Origin: Streptomyces sp. VRA16 Mangrove soil
GTDB lineage: Bacteria; Actinomycetota; Actinomycetes; Streptomycetales; Streptomycetaceae
Assembly: GCF_017377775.1 (NCBI RefSeq)
Contig: NZ_JAFVLN010000007.1
Location: 186,001 to 250,000 of the forward strand
Length of the DNA stretch: 64,000 nucleotides
Direction: 5' to 3'
This document shows positions 43,538 through 52,639 of the stretch, piece by piece; positions within the stretch are counted from its first letter, which is position 1, and each line of letters begins with the position of its first letter. A program made the position numbers and the translations under genes. A model generated the notes under the pieces. The model was not told where the DNA came from. It ran no database searches and was given only the letters and a program-made list of their open reading frames with translations.

Positions 43538-44317
43538 TCAGGCGGTCTCCTCCGTGAGGCCGAGCTCCGCGTCGCGGATCGCCTCCGCCTCGCGGCGGAC
43601 CAGGCGGAACCACATGAAGACGACGAAGCCCGCGAAGACGAACCACTCGCCGGTGTAGCCGAGGTTCTGGAACGCCTTGAGGTCGAGGCCGCTGCCCGAC
43701 GGGGTGGTGGCCGGAACCGCCGTCATCGTCCCGTCGGCCTTGTCGAGGGTGATCCAGGCGTCGTAGACGTCGTAGGGCACCACGTTCACCAGCGACGCCG
43801 CGCTGATCATGCCGATCTGCCCGGAGGGCAGACCGCCCGCCGCCGTCACCCCGTTCGCCCCCTGCGACTCGGACGCCTGGAGCGCCCCGGTCACCGTGAC
43901 CTCGCCCCGGGGCGCGGCCGGTGTCTTCGCCGCGGAGGCCGAACCGGGCAGCCAGCCGCGGACCACCGGCAGCGCCTTGTCCGTGCCGTCGACCTTCAGC
44001 AGCGTGACGACGTAGAAGCCGTCGCGCCCGTCCACCTCGCGGTGCGGCACCACGAGCTGCTTGCCGTAGCGGCCGGTCGCCGTGGCCCGCTTGCCGGAGG
44101 TCTCGGTGGAGACCGGCAGCAGCGAGGCGAGCGGCGCGGCCGCCGTCTTCTTGTTGCTCTGCGTCTGCTCCGTCGCGGACCGGTGGTCCTGCACCCGGTC
44201 CTCGAAACGGCTCAGCTGCCACGAGCCCATGAAGACGCAGAACGGGATGGCCAGCAGCACGAAGAGGTTGATCCCCAGCCAGCGCGGGGTCAGCAGGAAC
44301 CGGTACACGCCTTCCAC
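43538..44317 (-). CDS. SURF1 family cytochrome oxidase biogenesis protein
   Basis: 259 residues. A first transmembrane helix (LGINLFVLLAIPFCVFMGSWQLSRFEDR, near 15-35), a periplasmic domain with GKRATATGRYGKQLVVPHREVDGRDGFYVVTLLKVDG and PVVRGWLPG, and a second helix (GEWFVFAGFVVFMWFRLVRREAEAI, near 220-240) are the classic SURF1 layout. SURF1 helps insert heme a into the aa3 oxidase. The GTG at 44317 gives the standard family start. An oxidase subunit I gene lies 7 kb away at 51011 with no operon link. Confidence 0.92.
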   Translation of the reverse strand: MEGVYRFLLTPRWLGINLFVLLAIPFCVFMGSWQLSRFEDRVQDHRSATEQTQSNKKTAAAPLASLLPVSTETSGKRATATGRYGKQLVVPHREVDGRDGFYVVTLLKVDGTDKALPVVRGWLPGSASAAKTPAAPRGEVTVTGALQASESQGANGVTAAGGLPSGQIGMISAASLVNVVPYDVYDAWITLDKADGTMTAVPATTPSGSGLDLKAFQNLGYTGEWFVFAGFVVFMWFRLVRREAEAIRDAELGLTEETA

Positions 44318-44373
44318 GGTACGGGTCCGATATAAAGCCGCTTCCCGCGACCCCCGGCACGGCCGCCCCTCGG

Positions 44374-46206
44374 CTACTGCGGCGGCAGGTGCCGTCTCGC
44401 GAAGTCGAGTTCGAGCGCGACCTGCTTGATGCGCTCGTCGACGACGAGGGAGCCGTGCCCCGCCTCGTACCGGTACACCTCGTGCACCGCGTCGCGCGCC
44501 GCGAGCCGGTCCACGTAGTTGTCGATCTGGCGGATCGGGCAGCGCGGGTCGTTGAGCCCCGCCGAGATGTACACCGGCGCCTTCACGTCGTCGACGTACG
44601 TCAGCGGGGACGACGCCGCGAAACGGTCCGGCACCTCCTCGGGGGAGCCGCCGAAGAGGGTACGGTCGAGGGCCTTGAGGGCCTCCATCTCGTCCTCGTA
44701 GGCCGTCACGTAGTCCGCGACCGGCACCGCGGCGAGGCCCACCGCCCACGAGCCCGGCTGGGTGCCCAGGCCGAGCAGGGTGAGATAGCCGCCCCAGGAG
44801 CCGCCCGCGAGGACGAGCCGGTCGGGGTCCGCGAGCCCGGACGTGACCGCCCACTCCCGCACCGCCGCGATGTCCTCCAGCTCGATCAGGCCGACGCGGT
44901 GCTTGAGCGCGTCCGTCCACTCCCGCCCGTACCCGGTCGAGCCGCGGTAGTTGACCCGGACCACCGCGAACCCGTGGTCGACCCAGGCCGCCGGGCCCGC
45001 CGCGAAGGCGTCCGAGTCGTGCCAGGTCGGCCCGCCGTGGATCTCGAAGACCGTGGGCAGCGGGCCGCTCGCGCCCGCCGGCTTCTGCACGAGGGCGTGG
45101 ATCCGGCCGCCGGGGCCCTCCACCCACACGTCCTCGACCGGGACGGACGCCGGGGCCCGCATGCCCGGGGGATCGAGGACGACCCCGCCCTCCCCCACTG
45201 CCTTGAGGGCGGGGGAGGTGCCCCCGGTCGAGCGCACCACCGGCGGCTCGGCCGCCGACGACCACAGGTACTCGACGCTGCCGTCCGGGCGGACCGTCGC
45301 CCCCGACACCGAGCCGACCGGGGTGTCGACCTTCGTCAGCGCGCCCGTCGCGAACTCGTAGCGCCACAGGTCGCCGCGGGCCTCGAATTCATGGGCGATC
45401 AGCAGCGCCGAGCCGTCCGGGTACCACTCCGCCGACACGTCGCCCGGCAGGTCGAGGGCGAGGTCGGTCTCCTCGCCGGAGGCGAAGTCCCACACCATCG
45501 GCTCCCAGCGGCCGCGCCGCTGGTGCCCGACCAGGAGGCGGGTGTCGCCCTCCACGGGCGCGAAGCCGAGGACCTCCAGGCCCAGCTCCTCCTGGCCGCC
45601 GCGGGTGTCGTCCAGCTCCGCGACCGTCGACCCGTCGAGCCGGACCACGCGCAGCGCCGAGTGCATCGCGTCGCCGTGCTCGGTGTGCTCGATGGCGATC
45701 AGCGTGCCGTCGTGGCTCAGGTCGCCGACGCCCGCCGACTCGCGGTGCCGGTAGATCTCCGTCGGTCCGTCACCATCGGGGCGTACGACGTGCAGGGTCG
45801 TCCCGTCCTCGTCCGTGGAGCGGCCGACCACCGCCGTGCGCCCGTCCCGGCCGATCGCGAGGCCCGCCGGGTAGGAGGGTGCGAGACCCGGCACGGCCTC
45901 GGTGTCCTCGCCGCCCGTGAACGGCTGGCGCAGCCAGATCCCGAACTCGTCCCCGTCCTTGTCGCTGAACCACCAGATCCACTCGCCGTCGGGGGAGAGC
46001 ACCCCGTCCGTCGTCCCGTTCGCCCGGTCCGTCGCCTGGCGCTGGGTGCCCGTGGCTCTGTCCCACGCGTACAGCTCGTACGTCCCCGTCGCGTTCGACA
46101 CGAACAGGGAGCGGTCCGGGGCGTCCTCGGCCCAGTCGGGCAGGGACACGCGCGGCGCCCGGAAGCGCTTCTCCCAGTCGGGCATGGACCCGTTGCTGTC
46201 ACTCAT
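44374..46206 (-). CDS. S9 family serine peptidase (prolyl oligopeptidase-like)
   Basis: 610 residues. An N-terminal beta-propeller (about 30-350) with repeated strands such as SPDGEWIWWFSDKDGDEFGIW and SHDGTLIAIEHTEHGD is followed by an alpha/beta hydrolase catalytic domain (about 370-610). The nucleophile serine lies in VLAGGSWGGYLTLLGLG, the acid in ISAGLNDPRCPIRQIDNY and the histidine in YEAGHGSLV. It is closest to acylaminoacyl or dipeptidyl peptidase members. No signal peptide is seen, so it works in the cytoplasm. The ATG at 46206 is chosen since the upstream residues are not conserved in character. It diverges from the methyltransferase gene. Confidence 0.93.
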   Translation of the reverse strand: MSDSNGSMPDWEKRFRAPRVSLPDWAEDAPDRSLFVSNATGTYELYAWDRATGTQRQATDRANGTTDGVLSPDGEWIWWFSDKDGDEFGIWLRQPFTGGEDTEAVPGLAPSYPAGLAIGRDGRTAVVGRSTDEDGTTLHVVRPDGDGPTEIYRHRESAGVGDLSHDGTLIAIEHTEHGDAMHSALRVVRLDGSTVAELDDTRGGQEELGLEVLGFAPVEGDTRLLVGHQRRGRWEPMVWDFASGEETDLALDLPGDVSAEWYPDGSALLIAHEFEARGDLWRYEFATGALTKVDTPVGSVSGATVRPDGSVEYLWSSAAEPPVVRSTGGTSPALKAVGEGGVVLDPPGMRAPASVPVEDVWVEGPGGRIHALVQKPAGASGPLPTVFEIHGGPTWHDSDAFAAGPAAWVDHGFAVVRVNYRGSTGYGREWTDALKHRVGLIELEDIAAVREWAVTSGLADPDRLVLAGGSWGGYLTLLGLGTQPGSWAVGLAAVPVADYVTAYEDEMEALKALDRTLFGGSPEEVPDRFAASSPLTYVDDVKAPVYISAGLNDPRCPIRQIDNYVDRLAARDAVHEVYRYEAGHGSLVVDERIKQVALELDFARRHLPPQ

Positions 46207-46276
46207 GGCCCCATAGTGCCCGCCCGCGCCGACAATTCGCTGGCGGGTCCCCCACACCCTGTGGATAACTTCTGTC

Positions 46277-47122
46277 ATGCCTTCCACGACCCCGCCCGCC
46301 CCCGGAGCCTGGCCCGCTCTGCGCGAGGCCAACCGCCGCCGCTGGGACGAGAGGGTTCCGCTCCATCTCGCCAGCGACTTCTACAACGTCGACTCGTTCC
46401 GGGCCGGCCAGGACGCGCTGCGTGCCTTCGAGGTCGACGAGATCGGCGCCGACGTCGCGGGCCGTTCCCTCCTCCACCTCCAGTGCCACATCGGCACGGA
46501 CACCCTGTCGTGGCTGCGGCACGGCGCCGCCCGCGTCGTCGGCCTCGACTTCTCCGAGCCGGCCGTCGACGCCGCCCGCGACCTCGCCGCCGGACTCGGT
46601 ATCGACCGCGACCGGGCCCTGTTCGTGGCGTCCGACGTGTACGACGCGGTGTCGGCGGTGCCCGACAAGGCGTACGACGTCGTCTACACCGGGGTGGGCG
46701 CGCTGTGCTGGCTGCACGACATCCGCGCCTGGGCCGACACGGTCGCGGCGCTGCTCGCGCCCGGCGGCTTCCTGTACCTCGCCGAGTTCCACCCGGCGTG
46801 CTGGATGCTCGACGACGAGACGGGCAGCCGGGTCGTGCGCGACTACTTCGCGCCGGACGCCTTCGAGTACGAGTCGTCCGGTACGTACACGGACTGGGAG
46901 GCGCCGACCGCGCACAACCGGGCCGCCGAGTGGCAGCACACGATGGGCGACATCGTCTCGGCACTCGCGTCGGCCGGGCTGCGCCTGGACTTCCTGCACG
47001 AGCACGACTTCACGCTGTTCGGGATGTTCGGCGGCCTGGAGGAGCGGGACGGGGTGTGCCGCTTCCCCGCGGACCGGCCGCGCGTGCCCCTCATGTACTC
47101 ACTGAAGGCCACGAAGCCGTAG
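46277..47122 (+). CDS. Class I SAM-dependent methyltransferase
   Basis: 281 residues. The SAM-binding motif I reads LLHLQCHIGTDTLSWLRHGAARVVGLDFSEPAVDAARDLAAGLGI (about 63-107). Further blocks are ALFVASDVYDAV, DVVYTGVGALCWLHDIRAWADTVAALLAPGGFLYLAEFHP, and a C-terminal HTMGDIVSALASAGLRLDFLHEHDFTLFG. The HIGTDT variant is found in a group of small-molecule methyltransferases of actinomycetes and plants. The substrate is unknown. It is a single gene divergent from the peptidase, separated by about 70 bases. Confidence 0.9.
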   Translation: MPSTTPPAPGAWPALREANRRRWDERVPLHLASDFYNVDSFRAGQDALRAFEVDEIGADVAGRSLLHLQCHIGTDTLSWLRHGAARVVGLDFSEPAVDAARDLAAGLGIDRDRALFVASDVYDAVSAVPDKAYDVVYTGVGALCWLHDIRAWADTVAALLAPGGFLYLAEFHPACWMLDDETGSRVVRDYFAPDAFEYESSGTYTDWEAPTAHNRAAEWQHTMGDIVSALASAGLRLDFLHEHDFTLFGMFGGLEERDGVCRFPADRPRVPLMYSLKATKP

Positions 47123-47138
47123 GTCTGGGGCCGTCGGT

Positions 47139-47432
47139 CTACGAGGCCCTGGGCAGCCGTATCACCGCGCGTCCGCCGTCGAGGTCCACCCGCGAGTGCG
47201 CCGGCGGCGCCCCGTCCTCCTCGTCGTCGCGCAGCACGAGCGCGCTCTGGCGCTCCTTCAGCTCACTCTGCTTGCCCGGCGAGAACGTGGCGTGCAGCTG
47301 CTCGAACCCGGTCGCCGAGATCTGGCTCTGCCGCTTGCGCCGGCCCAGCAGCCGCAGGCCCTGGTCCGTGAACGCGATCACGGTCAGCGCGATGACGAGC
47401 CCCGGCAGCGTCATGAGGACGGCTGTTCCCAT
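47139..47432 (-). CDS. DUF6191 family small membrane protein
   Basis: 97 residues. One N-terminal transmembrane helix (AVLMTLPGLVIALTVIAFTDQGLRLL, about 4-29) is followed by a basic stretch RRKRQ and a soluble tail. The tail contains ATGFEQLHATFSPGKQSELKERQSALVLRDDEEDGAPP, which I take as the DUF6191 core. The last part, VDLDGGRAVIRLP, is also conserved in such proteins as I remember them. Its role is unknown. It converges on the methyltransferase gene with a 16-base gap. The ATG at 47432 gives a start right at the helix. Confidence 0.75.
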   Translation of the reverse strand: MGTAVLMTLPGLVIALTVIAFTDQGLRLLGRRKRQSQISATGFEQLHATFSPGKQSELKERQSALVLRDDEEDGAPPAHSRVDLDGGRAVIRLPRAS

Positions 47433-47852
47433 GGGCCCAGTAAACCTCAGCGGGCAGGCGGCGTGACCCGGCCGGATGGTGCGTCCGAGGGGAGCGGCCG
47501 GGTCCGCCTCGCAGGTGCTCCCGCTGTGCTGAGCCTGCCGTGCGCCGACGGCGTACGAGGGGTCCCGAGGGGAGGGGGCCCGAGGGGAGGGGATGAACAG
47601 CACCGACGCAGTTCATCCGAGCGTCCCCGCGTACGGCGACGGTGAGGGGAATGTACGCCTCTGGGTGCCGCCCCGGAATACCCCGCGCATATATCTGCGG
47701 AAGTCTGCGGCTCCAGGTCCGCGATAAATTTCCTAGCGCCGCTAGACAGTCGAGTGCCGCTAGGTCTAGCGTAGTTCTTGTAGCTAGCGGCGCTAGAACG
47801 CGAAGCGGTCGGCGCCGCTCGTCCTCGTAGACCTTTCAGGGGGAGACCTCTC
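47433..47852. promoter_or_regulatory. 420-base promoter region with CTAGCG palindromes (47733-47796)
   Basis: The last 120 bases contain CTAGCGCCGCTAG (47733-47745) and CTAGCGGCGCTAG (47784-47796), each a palindrome with a one-base centre. Between them is CGCTAGGTCTAGCG (47758-47771), where the same half-sites face outward. That is six copies of CTAGCG or its complement within 64 bases, just before the DUF4267-MMPL operon. It is a strong candidate operator for a TetR-like repressor; no such gene lies next to it. The first 300 bases (47433-47730) show nothing else. Confidence 0.75.
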
Positions 47853-48353
47853 ATGTCCGAGCACGTCAGCACCACCGCGGTCGTCGCACCGGCCGTCGTC
47901 ACGCCCACCGCCGTCGCCGCCCCGCGCCGCAGGGGCCGGTTCCTCACCCGGCGCCGCGTCACCACCGGCCTCGCCGTCCTGACCGGCGCCGCCGTCTCCT
48001 ACTTCGGGCTGAACTTCCTGTTCAACCCCGCCGCTCCCGACGGCTTCGGCATCGACCCGTGGCCGACCGGGAACGGCACGGGCTACTTCGCCGTGAAGGG
48101 CGTACGGGACCTGGCCGTCGCGGCCACGGTCTTCCTGCTCCTGGCCCGCGGCCAGCGCCGCACCCTCGGCTGGGTCGTCCTGATCGACGCGCTGATGCCG
48201 CTCGGTGACGCCTTCGCCGTCCTCACCCACGGCGGCTCGCTCACGACCGCGCTGAGCGTGCACGTCTCGGCGGCGAGCGTCGTGCTCCTGACGGCGTTCC
48301 TGCTGCTCACCGAGGGTTCGAGCGATGCGACCGACGGCCCGCGGACGGCGTGA
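47853..48353 (+). CDS. DUF4267-like small membrane protein
   Basis: 166 residues. After a 30-residue basic lead there are about four hydrophobic segments: VTTGLAVLTGAAVSYFGLNFLF, GVRDLAVAATVFLLL, LGWVVLIDALMPLGDAFAVL and VSAASVVLLTAFLLL. The central GTGYFAVKGVRDLA is typical of DUF4267. Function is unknown. GGGGGAGA lies 8 bases before the ATG. It is the first gene after the CTAGCG operator cluster and is followed 84 bases later by an MMPL transporter, so both may be induced together by a toxic compound. Confidence 0.8.
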   Translation: MSEHVSTTAVVAPAVVTPTAVAAPRRRGRFLTRRRVTTGLAVLTGAAVSYFGLNFLFNPAAPDGFGIDPWPTGNGTGYFAVKGVRDLAVAATVFLLLARGQRRTLGWVVLIDALMPLGDAFAVLTHGGSLTTALSVHVSAASVVLLTAFLLLTEGSSDATDGPRTA

Positions 48354-48437
48354 AGGCGGCGCCCCGAGTGGCACGCCGGGGCCGCCCGGGTGAGGCTGAC
48401 CGGGTGACCCCGGGGGCGGCGACGGGAGGCAGGTGCG

Positions 48438-50540
48438 ATGTTCGCAGCACTCGGGCGATTCGTGGTCCGCAGGCCCTGGTGGGTGATCCTCGGCTGGGTC
48501 GTCGTGGCGGCCGCGGTGATATCCCTGGCGCCGAAACTGACCTCCAGCACCGACGAGGCGAGCTTCCTGCCCGACAGCTACGAGTCGATCAAGGCCGCCG
48601 ACGTCCAGGAGTCGGAGTTCCCCCGGCAGCAGAACATCGGCGCCGTCATCGTCTTCCAGCGCTCCGACGGCAAGCGGCTCGCCGCCGCCGACTCCGCCGA
48701 CGTCGTCCGCGTGTCGAGGGAGTTGGCGGCCAAGGACATCCCCGAGGTGGAGGCGGTGGTCCCCGGACAGCCGTCGCCCAACGGGCTCGTGCAGACCTCC
48801 ATGGTCGCCATGCCCAAACTGACCGACCCCTCCGACACCTCCGAGCAGGACGCGGTCAAGACCCTGCGCACCGATCTCCAGCAGGAGATCAAGGGCACGG
48901 AGCTGAGCGCCGGGGTCACCGGCTCCGCCGCCACCGCCCTCGACGAGTCGGAGGCGTCCGAGCGGGCCGGGATGCTGGTCGGCGTCGGCACGATCGTCAT
49001 CATCGTCGTCCTGCTCCTGCTGATCTTCCGCAGCCCGATCATCGCGCTGCTCCCCGTGGTCCTCATCGGCCTCATCTCGCCGCTCGCGACCGGCCTGATC
49101 GCCTCCGCCAACAAGGCGTTCGACATGAAGGCGGACTCCTCGATCCAGGAACTGCTCACCGTCGTCCTGTTCGGCGTCGGCACGGACTACATCCTGTTCC
49201 TGCTGTTCAGATACCGAGAGGCGCTCCGGGCCGGGGAGGACCCCAAGCGCGGCATGGTGCACGCCGTGGAACGGGTCGGGGAGGCCATCACCTCGGCGGC
49301 CGGCGCCGTCATCGTCGCCTTCGCCGCGCTCGCCCTGTCCACCCTCGGCATGCTCAAGTCGATGGGCCCGGCGCTCGCCATCGCGGTGTTCGTGACCCTG
49401 TGCGCGGGCCTCACCCTGGTCCCCGCCGTCGTCTCGCTCCTCGGCACCAAGGTCTTCTGGCCCTCCAAGTCCTGGCAGCGCGAACCGCAGGGCACCGGCT
49501 TCGCGCGGCTCGGCGGCGCCATCGCCCGCCGCCCCGCGGTGTGGGCCCTGGTCTCGGCGCTCGTCATGGGCGTGCTGGCCCTCGGCGCCCTCGACTACAA
49601 GGCCAACTTCGACTTGGCGACGTCCTCGCTGCCCAAGTCGAAGGAGTCGATGGTCGCCCTGAAGGACCTGGAGAAGGGCTTTCCCGCGGGCACCACCGAC
49701 CCGACGAGCGTCTACCTGACGTCCACGACGAAGGACGCGCCGCTCACCCCGGTCACGACGGCGCGGTTCAGGAAGTCGCTGTCCGAGGTCGACGGCGTCG
49801 GTACGGTCTCCGCGGCCACCCTGAGCAAGGACGGCACGGCCGCGGCCTTCAGCGTCGTACTGGACGATCCGCCCGCGTCGGACGCGGCGATGAACACGGT
49901 CAAGGACGAGCTGCGCCCCGCCGCCCACGCGGACGCGCCCGAGGGCACACAGGCGCTGGTCGGCGGCATCACCGCGGTCTACGTCGACATCAACAAGGCG
50001 GTGGACCGCGACTACTCGGTGGTCTTCCCCGTCGCCGCACTCGCCATCATGGTCATCCTCGGACTGCTGCTGCGCAGCCTGGTGGCGCCCTGGTACCTGA
50101 TGGTGTCGGTGGCGCTCGGCTTCGGCGCGACGCTCGGCGCCACGTCGTTCCTCTTCACCCGGATCGGCAGCCAGCCGGGGCTGATGTTCATGCTGCCGGT
50201 GATCATGTACTTGTTCGTGGTCGCGCTCGGCACGGACTACAACATCCTGATGGTGTCCCGGCTGCGCGAGGAGGCCCGCGAGGGCCGCGATCCGCACGAC
50301 GCGGCGGGCACGGCGGTGCGCCACTCGGGGCCGACGATCGCCTCGGCGGGCGTGATCCTGGCCGGTACGTTCGCGACGCTGATGCTGGCCGGCAACTCCA
50401 CCCTCTCCCAGATGGGGTTCGCGCTCTCCTTCGGCATCGTGATCGCCGCGTTCGTGATGGCGATGGTGTTCACCCCGGCGCTGACGGCCCTGATCGGGCA
50501 TGCGGCGTGGTGGCCGGGGCACGGGGATCGCCGCGATTAG
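48438..50540 (+). CDS. MMPL family transporter
   Basis: 700 residues, an RND-type inner membrane protein of the MMPL group. Each half has one helix, a large extracytoplasmic loop and then about five helices. The first half shows WWVILGWVVVAAAVISLAPKL and the loop with SEFPRQQNIGAVIVFQ. It also carries the proton-relay segment ELLTVVLFGVGTDYILFLLFRYREAL, with the Asp-Tyr pair. The second half repeats it as YLFVVALGTDYNILMVSRLREEAREG. MMPL proteins move lipids or hydrophobic drugs with the proton gradient. It follows the DUF4267 gene and is closed by a hairpin. The exported compound is not known. Confidence 0.95.
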   Translation: MFAALGRFVVRRPWWVILGWVVVAAAVISLAPKLTSSTDEASFLPDSYESIKAADVQESEFPRQQNIGAVIVFQRSDGKRLAAADSADVVRVSRELAAKDIPEVEAVVPGQPSPNGLVQTSMVAMPKLTDPSDTSEQDAVKTLRTDLQQEIKGTELSAGVTGSAATALDESEASERAGMLVGVGTIVIIVVLLLLIFRSPIIALLPVVLIGLISPLATGLIASANKAFDMKADSSIQELLTVVLFGVGTDYILFLLFRYREALRAGEDPKRGMVHAVERVGEAITSAAGAVIVAFAALALSTLGMLKSMGPALAIAVFVTLCAGLTLVPAVVSLLGTKVFWPSKSWQREPQGTGFARLGGAIARRPAVWALVSALVMGVLALGALDYKANFDLATSSLPKSKESMVALKDLEKGFPAGTTDPTSVYLTSTTKDAPLTPVTTARFRKSLSEVDGVGTVSAATLSKDGTAAAFSVVLDDPPASDAAMNTVKDELRPAAHADAPEGTQALVGGITAVYVDINKAVDRDYSVVFPVAALAIMVILGLLLRSLVAPWYLMVSVALGFGATLGATSFLFTRIGSQPGLMFMLPVIMYLFVVALGTDYNILMVSRLREEAREGRDPHDAAGTAVRHSGPTIASAGVILAGTFATLMLAGNSTLSQMGFALSFGIVIAAFVMAMVFTPALTALIGHAAWWPGHGDRRD

Positions 50541-50593
50541 GGCGCCGGTTCGTCTGCCGGGTGCGGTTTCGTCGGCGGGTGCGGGTGGTGGTG

Positions 50594-50648
50594 GGTTGCT
50601 CGCGCAGTTCCCCGCGCCCCTGAAAGGCCTGCGGCCTTCAGGGGCGCG
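50594..50648 (+). terminator. Hairpin after the MMPL gene, related to the dispersed inverted repeat
   Basis: CGCGCCCCTGAAAGGCC pairs with GGCCTTCAGGGGCGCG (one bulged A) at 50613-50648. It is preceded by TGCTCGCGCAGTTCCCCGCG, the start of the arm seen at 129-164. The upper arm of the family is therefore kept and the lower arm shortened. It starts 73 bases past the MMPL stop and can also end the minus-strand gene at 50691. Confidence 0.75.
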
Positions 50649-50690
50649 AGAACGGACCACCGGCCTGCACCGGACGACGCACCGACGAAG

Positions 50691-51014
50691 CTACGGCGCA
50701 CTCATCAGCATCTTCACCACGATCCCCGTCACCCCGGCCACCCCCACCCCCACGCACCACGCCCCCGCGATCACCCGGGCCCGCATCGCCCGGTACCGCT
50801 CCTCGTACTCCCCGCGCAACGAACCGGCCCGCTCCACCGCCTCCCGCCACAACTCCCGCCGCAGCCCCAAGTGGACCTCCACATAAGCCCGTTGGACATC
50901 CTCCGCCTGCGTCTCGGTGAGCCACGGCACCCGCTCCGTGAACCGCCGGGCGGCGACCCGACCCTCGGCCCGCGCCGCCTCCACCATCAGGAAGCCCTCG
51001 ATCTCCCGGATCAC
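50691..51014 (-). CDS. Small membrane protein coupled to ctaD
   Basis: 107 residues. A charged helical part (MIREIEGFLMVEAARAEGRVAARRFTERVPWLTETQAEDVQRAYVEVHLGLRRELWREAVERAGSL) precedes one C-terminal transmembrane helix (AGAWCVGVGVAGVTGIVVKML). It starts with GTG that overlaps the ctaD stop by 4 bases (GTGA), so it is translated with the oxidase subunit. No known oxidase subunit matches. It might be an assembly or accessory factor; the coupling is seen, the role is inference. Confidence 0.75.
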   Translation of the reverse strand: MIREIEGFLMVEAARAEGRVAARRFTERVPWLTETQAEDVQRAYVEVHLGLRRELWREAVERAGSLRGEYEERYRAMRARVIAGAWCVGVGVAGVTGIVVKMLMSAP

Positions 51015-52639
51015 CGCGCACCCCGCACCAGTTCAGGCTCGGCGGCAGCGCCCCCGTGCCGCACGTCGAACGCCGGCGACTCCGAGCGGATCCGCGGCAG
51101 CGCCACGAAGTTGTGCCGCGGCGGCGGGCACGACGTCGCCCACTCCAGCGAACGCCCGTACCCCCAGGGGTCGTCGACGCCCACCGGCTCCCCGTACTGC
51201 GCGGTCCGCCACACGTTGTAGAGGAACGGCAGGAACGACATCCCCAGCACGAACGAGAAGATCGTCGAGACGGTGTTGAGCCCGGTGAGCCCCTCCACCG
51301 CCAGATAGTCCGGCACCCGGCGCAGCATCCCCCGCGCGCCCAGCCAGTGCTGCACCAGAAACGTCCCGTGGAACCCCACGAACAGCGTCCAGAACGTCAC
51401 CTTCCCCAACCGCTCGTCGAGCATCTTCCCCGTGAACTTCGGCCACCAGAAATGGAATCCGGAGAACATCGCGAAGACGACCGTGCCGAAGATGACGTAA
51501 TGGAAGTGCGCCACCACGAAATACGTCTCGCCGACATGGAAGTCGAGCGGCGGCGCCGCCAGGATCACCCCGGTCAGGCCGCCGAACGCGAACGTGATGA
51601 GGAATCCGATCGCGTAGAGCATCGGCGTCTCGAACGACAGCGAGCCCTGCCACATGGTGCCGATCCAGTTGAAGAACTTCACGCCCGTCGGCACCGCGAT
51701 CAGGAACGTCATGAAGGAGAAGAAGGGCAGCAGCACCCCGCCCGTGACATACATGTGGTGCGCCCACACCGTCACCGACAGGCCCGCGATGGCGATCGTC
51801 GCCCCCACCAGGCCCTGGTACCCGAACATCGGCTTCCGGCTGAACACCGGGATCACCTCAGAGATGATCCCGAAGAACGGCAGCGCGATGATGTAGACCT
51901 CCGGATGCCCGAAGAACCAGAACAGGTGCTGCCACAGCAGCGCGCCCCCGTTCGCCGCGTCGAAGACGTGCGCCCCGAACTTCCGGTCCGCTTCGAGCGC
52001 GAAGAGCGCGGCGGCGAGCACGGGGAAAGCGAGCAGCACCAGGACGCCCGTCAGCAGCACGTTCCAGGTGAAGATCGGCATCCGGAACATCGTCATTCCG
52101 GGCGCGCGCAGGCACACGATCGTCGTGATGAAGTTGACCGAGCCGAGGATCGTGCCGAAGCCGGAGAAGGCCAGACCCATGATCCACATGTCGGCGCCCA
52201 CGCCCGGTGAATGCACGGCGTCCGACAGCGGCGCGTACGCGAACCAGCCGAAATCCGCCGCCCCTTGAGGGGTGAGGAACCCGCCGACCGCGATCAGCGA
52301 CCCGAGCAGATACAGCCAGTACGCCAGCATGTTCAGCCGCGGGAACGCGACGTCCGGCGCCCCGATCTGCAGCGGCATGATCCAGTTCGCGAACCCGGCG
52401 AACAGCGGCGTCGCGAACATCAGCAGCATGATCGTGCCGTGCATCGTGAACGCCTGGTTGAACTGCTCGTTCGACAGGATCTGCGTTCCGGGCCTGGCCA
52501 GCTCCGCGCGCATGAACAGCGCGAGCACCCCGCCCAGACAGAAGAACGCGAACGCCGTGACGAGATACAGCGTTCCGATGGTCTTGTGGTCGGTGGTGGT
52601 CAGCCACCCCACCACCTTGTGTCCCCTCATGGCTCTCAT
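51011..52639 (-). CDS. ctaD: Cytochrome c oxidase subunit I (orphan copy)
   Basis: 542 residues, twelve membrane helices. Heme and copper ligands are visible: the low-spin heme histidine in FTMHGTIMLLMFATP, the CuB histidine and cross-linked tyrosine in FFGHPEVYIIALPFFG, the histidine pair in WAHHMYVTG, and the heme pair in YFVVAHFHYVIFG. It reduces O2 to water while pumping protons. Streptomyces normally have ctaD beside ctaC and ctaE; neither is here, so this is an extra copy that would have to share subunits. Starts at 52639 or 52630 are both possible (MRAMRGHKVV). Confidence 0.93.
   Translation of the reverse strand: MRAMRGHKVVGWLTTTDHKTIGTLYLVTAFAFFCLGGVLALFMRAELARPGTQILSNEQFNQAFTMHGTIMLLMFATPLFAGFANWIMPLQIGAPDVAFPRLNMLAYWLYLLGSLIAVGGFLTPQGAADFGWFAYAPLSDAVHSPGVGADMWIMGLAFSGFGTILGSVNFITTIVCLRAPGMTMFRMPIFTWNVLLTGVLVLLAFPVLAAALFALEADRKFGAHVFDAANGGALLWQHLFWFFGHPEVYIIALPFFGIISEVIPVFSRKPMFGYQGLVGATIAIAGLSVTVWAHHMYVTGGVLLPFFSFMTFLIAVPTGVKFFNWIGTMWQGSLSFETPMLYAIGFLITFAFGGLTGVILAAPPLDFHVGETYFVVAHFHYVIFGTVVFAMFSGFHFWWPKFTGKMLDERLGKVTFWTLFVGFHGTFLVQHWLGARGMLRRVPDYLAVEGLTGLNTVSTIFSFVLGMSFLPFLYNVWRTAQYGEPVGVDDPWGYGRSLEWATSCPPPRHNFVALPRIRSESPAFDVRHGGAAAEPELVRGAR

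Noticed and set aside
44389..47466. A 1025-residue plus-strand open frame across the S9 peptidase gene
   Set aside because: High GC leaves antisense frames open. The product is low-complexity Arg/Ala/Gly text and crosses two well-supported genes.
47793..50660. A 955-residue minus-strand frame over the MMPL gene
   Set aside because: Asp/Gly/Arg/His-rich antisense by-product; the MMPL gene on the other strand has conserved transmembrane motifs.
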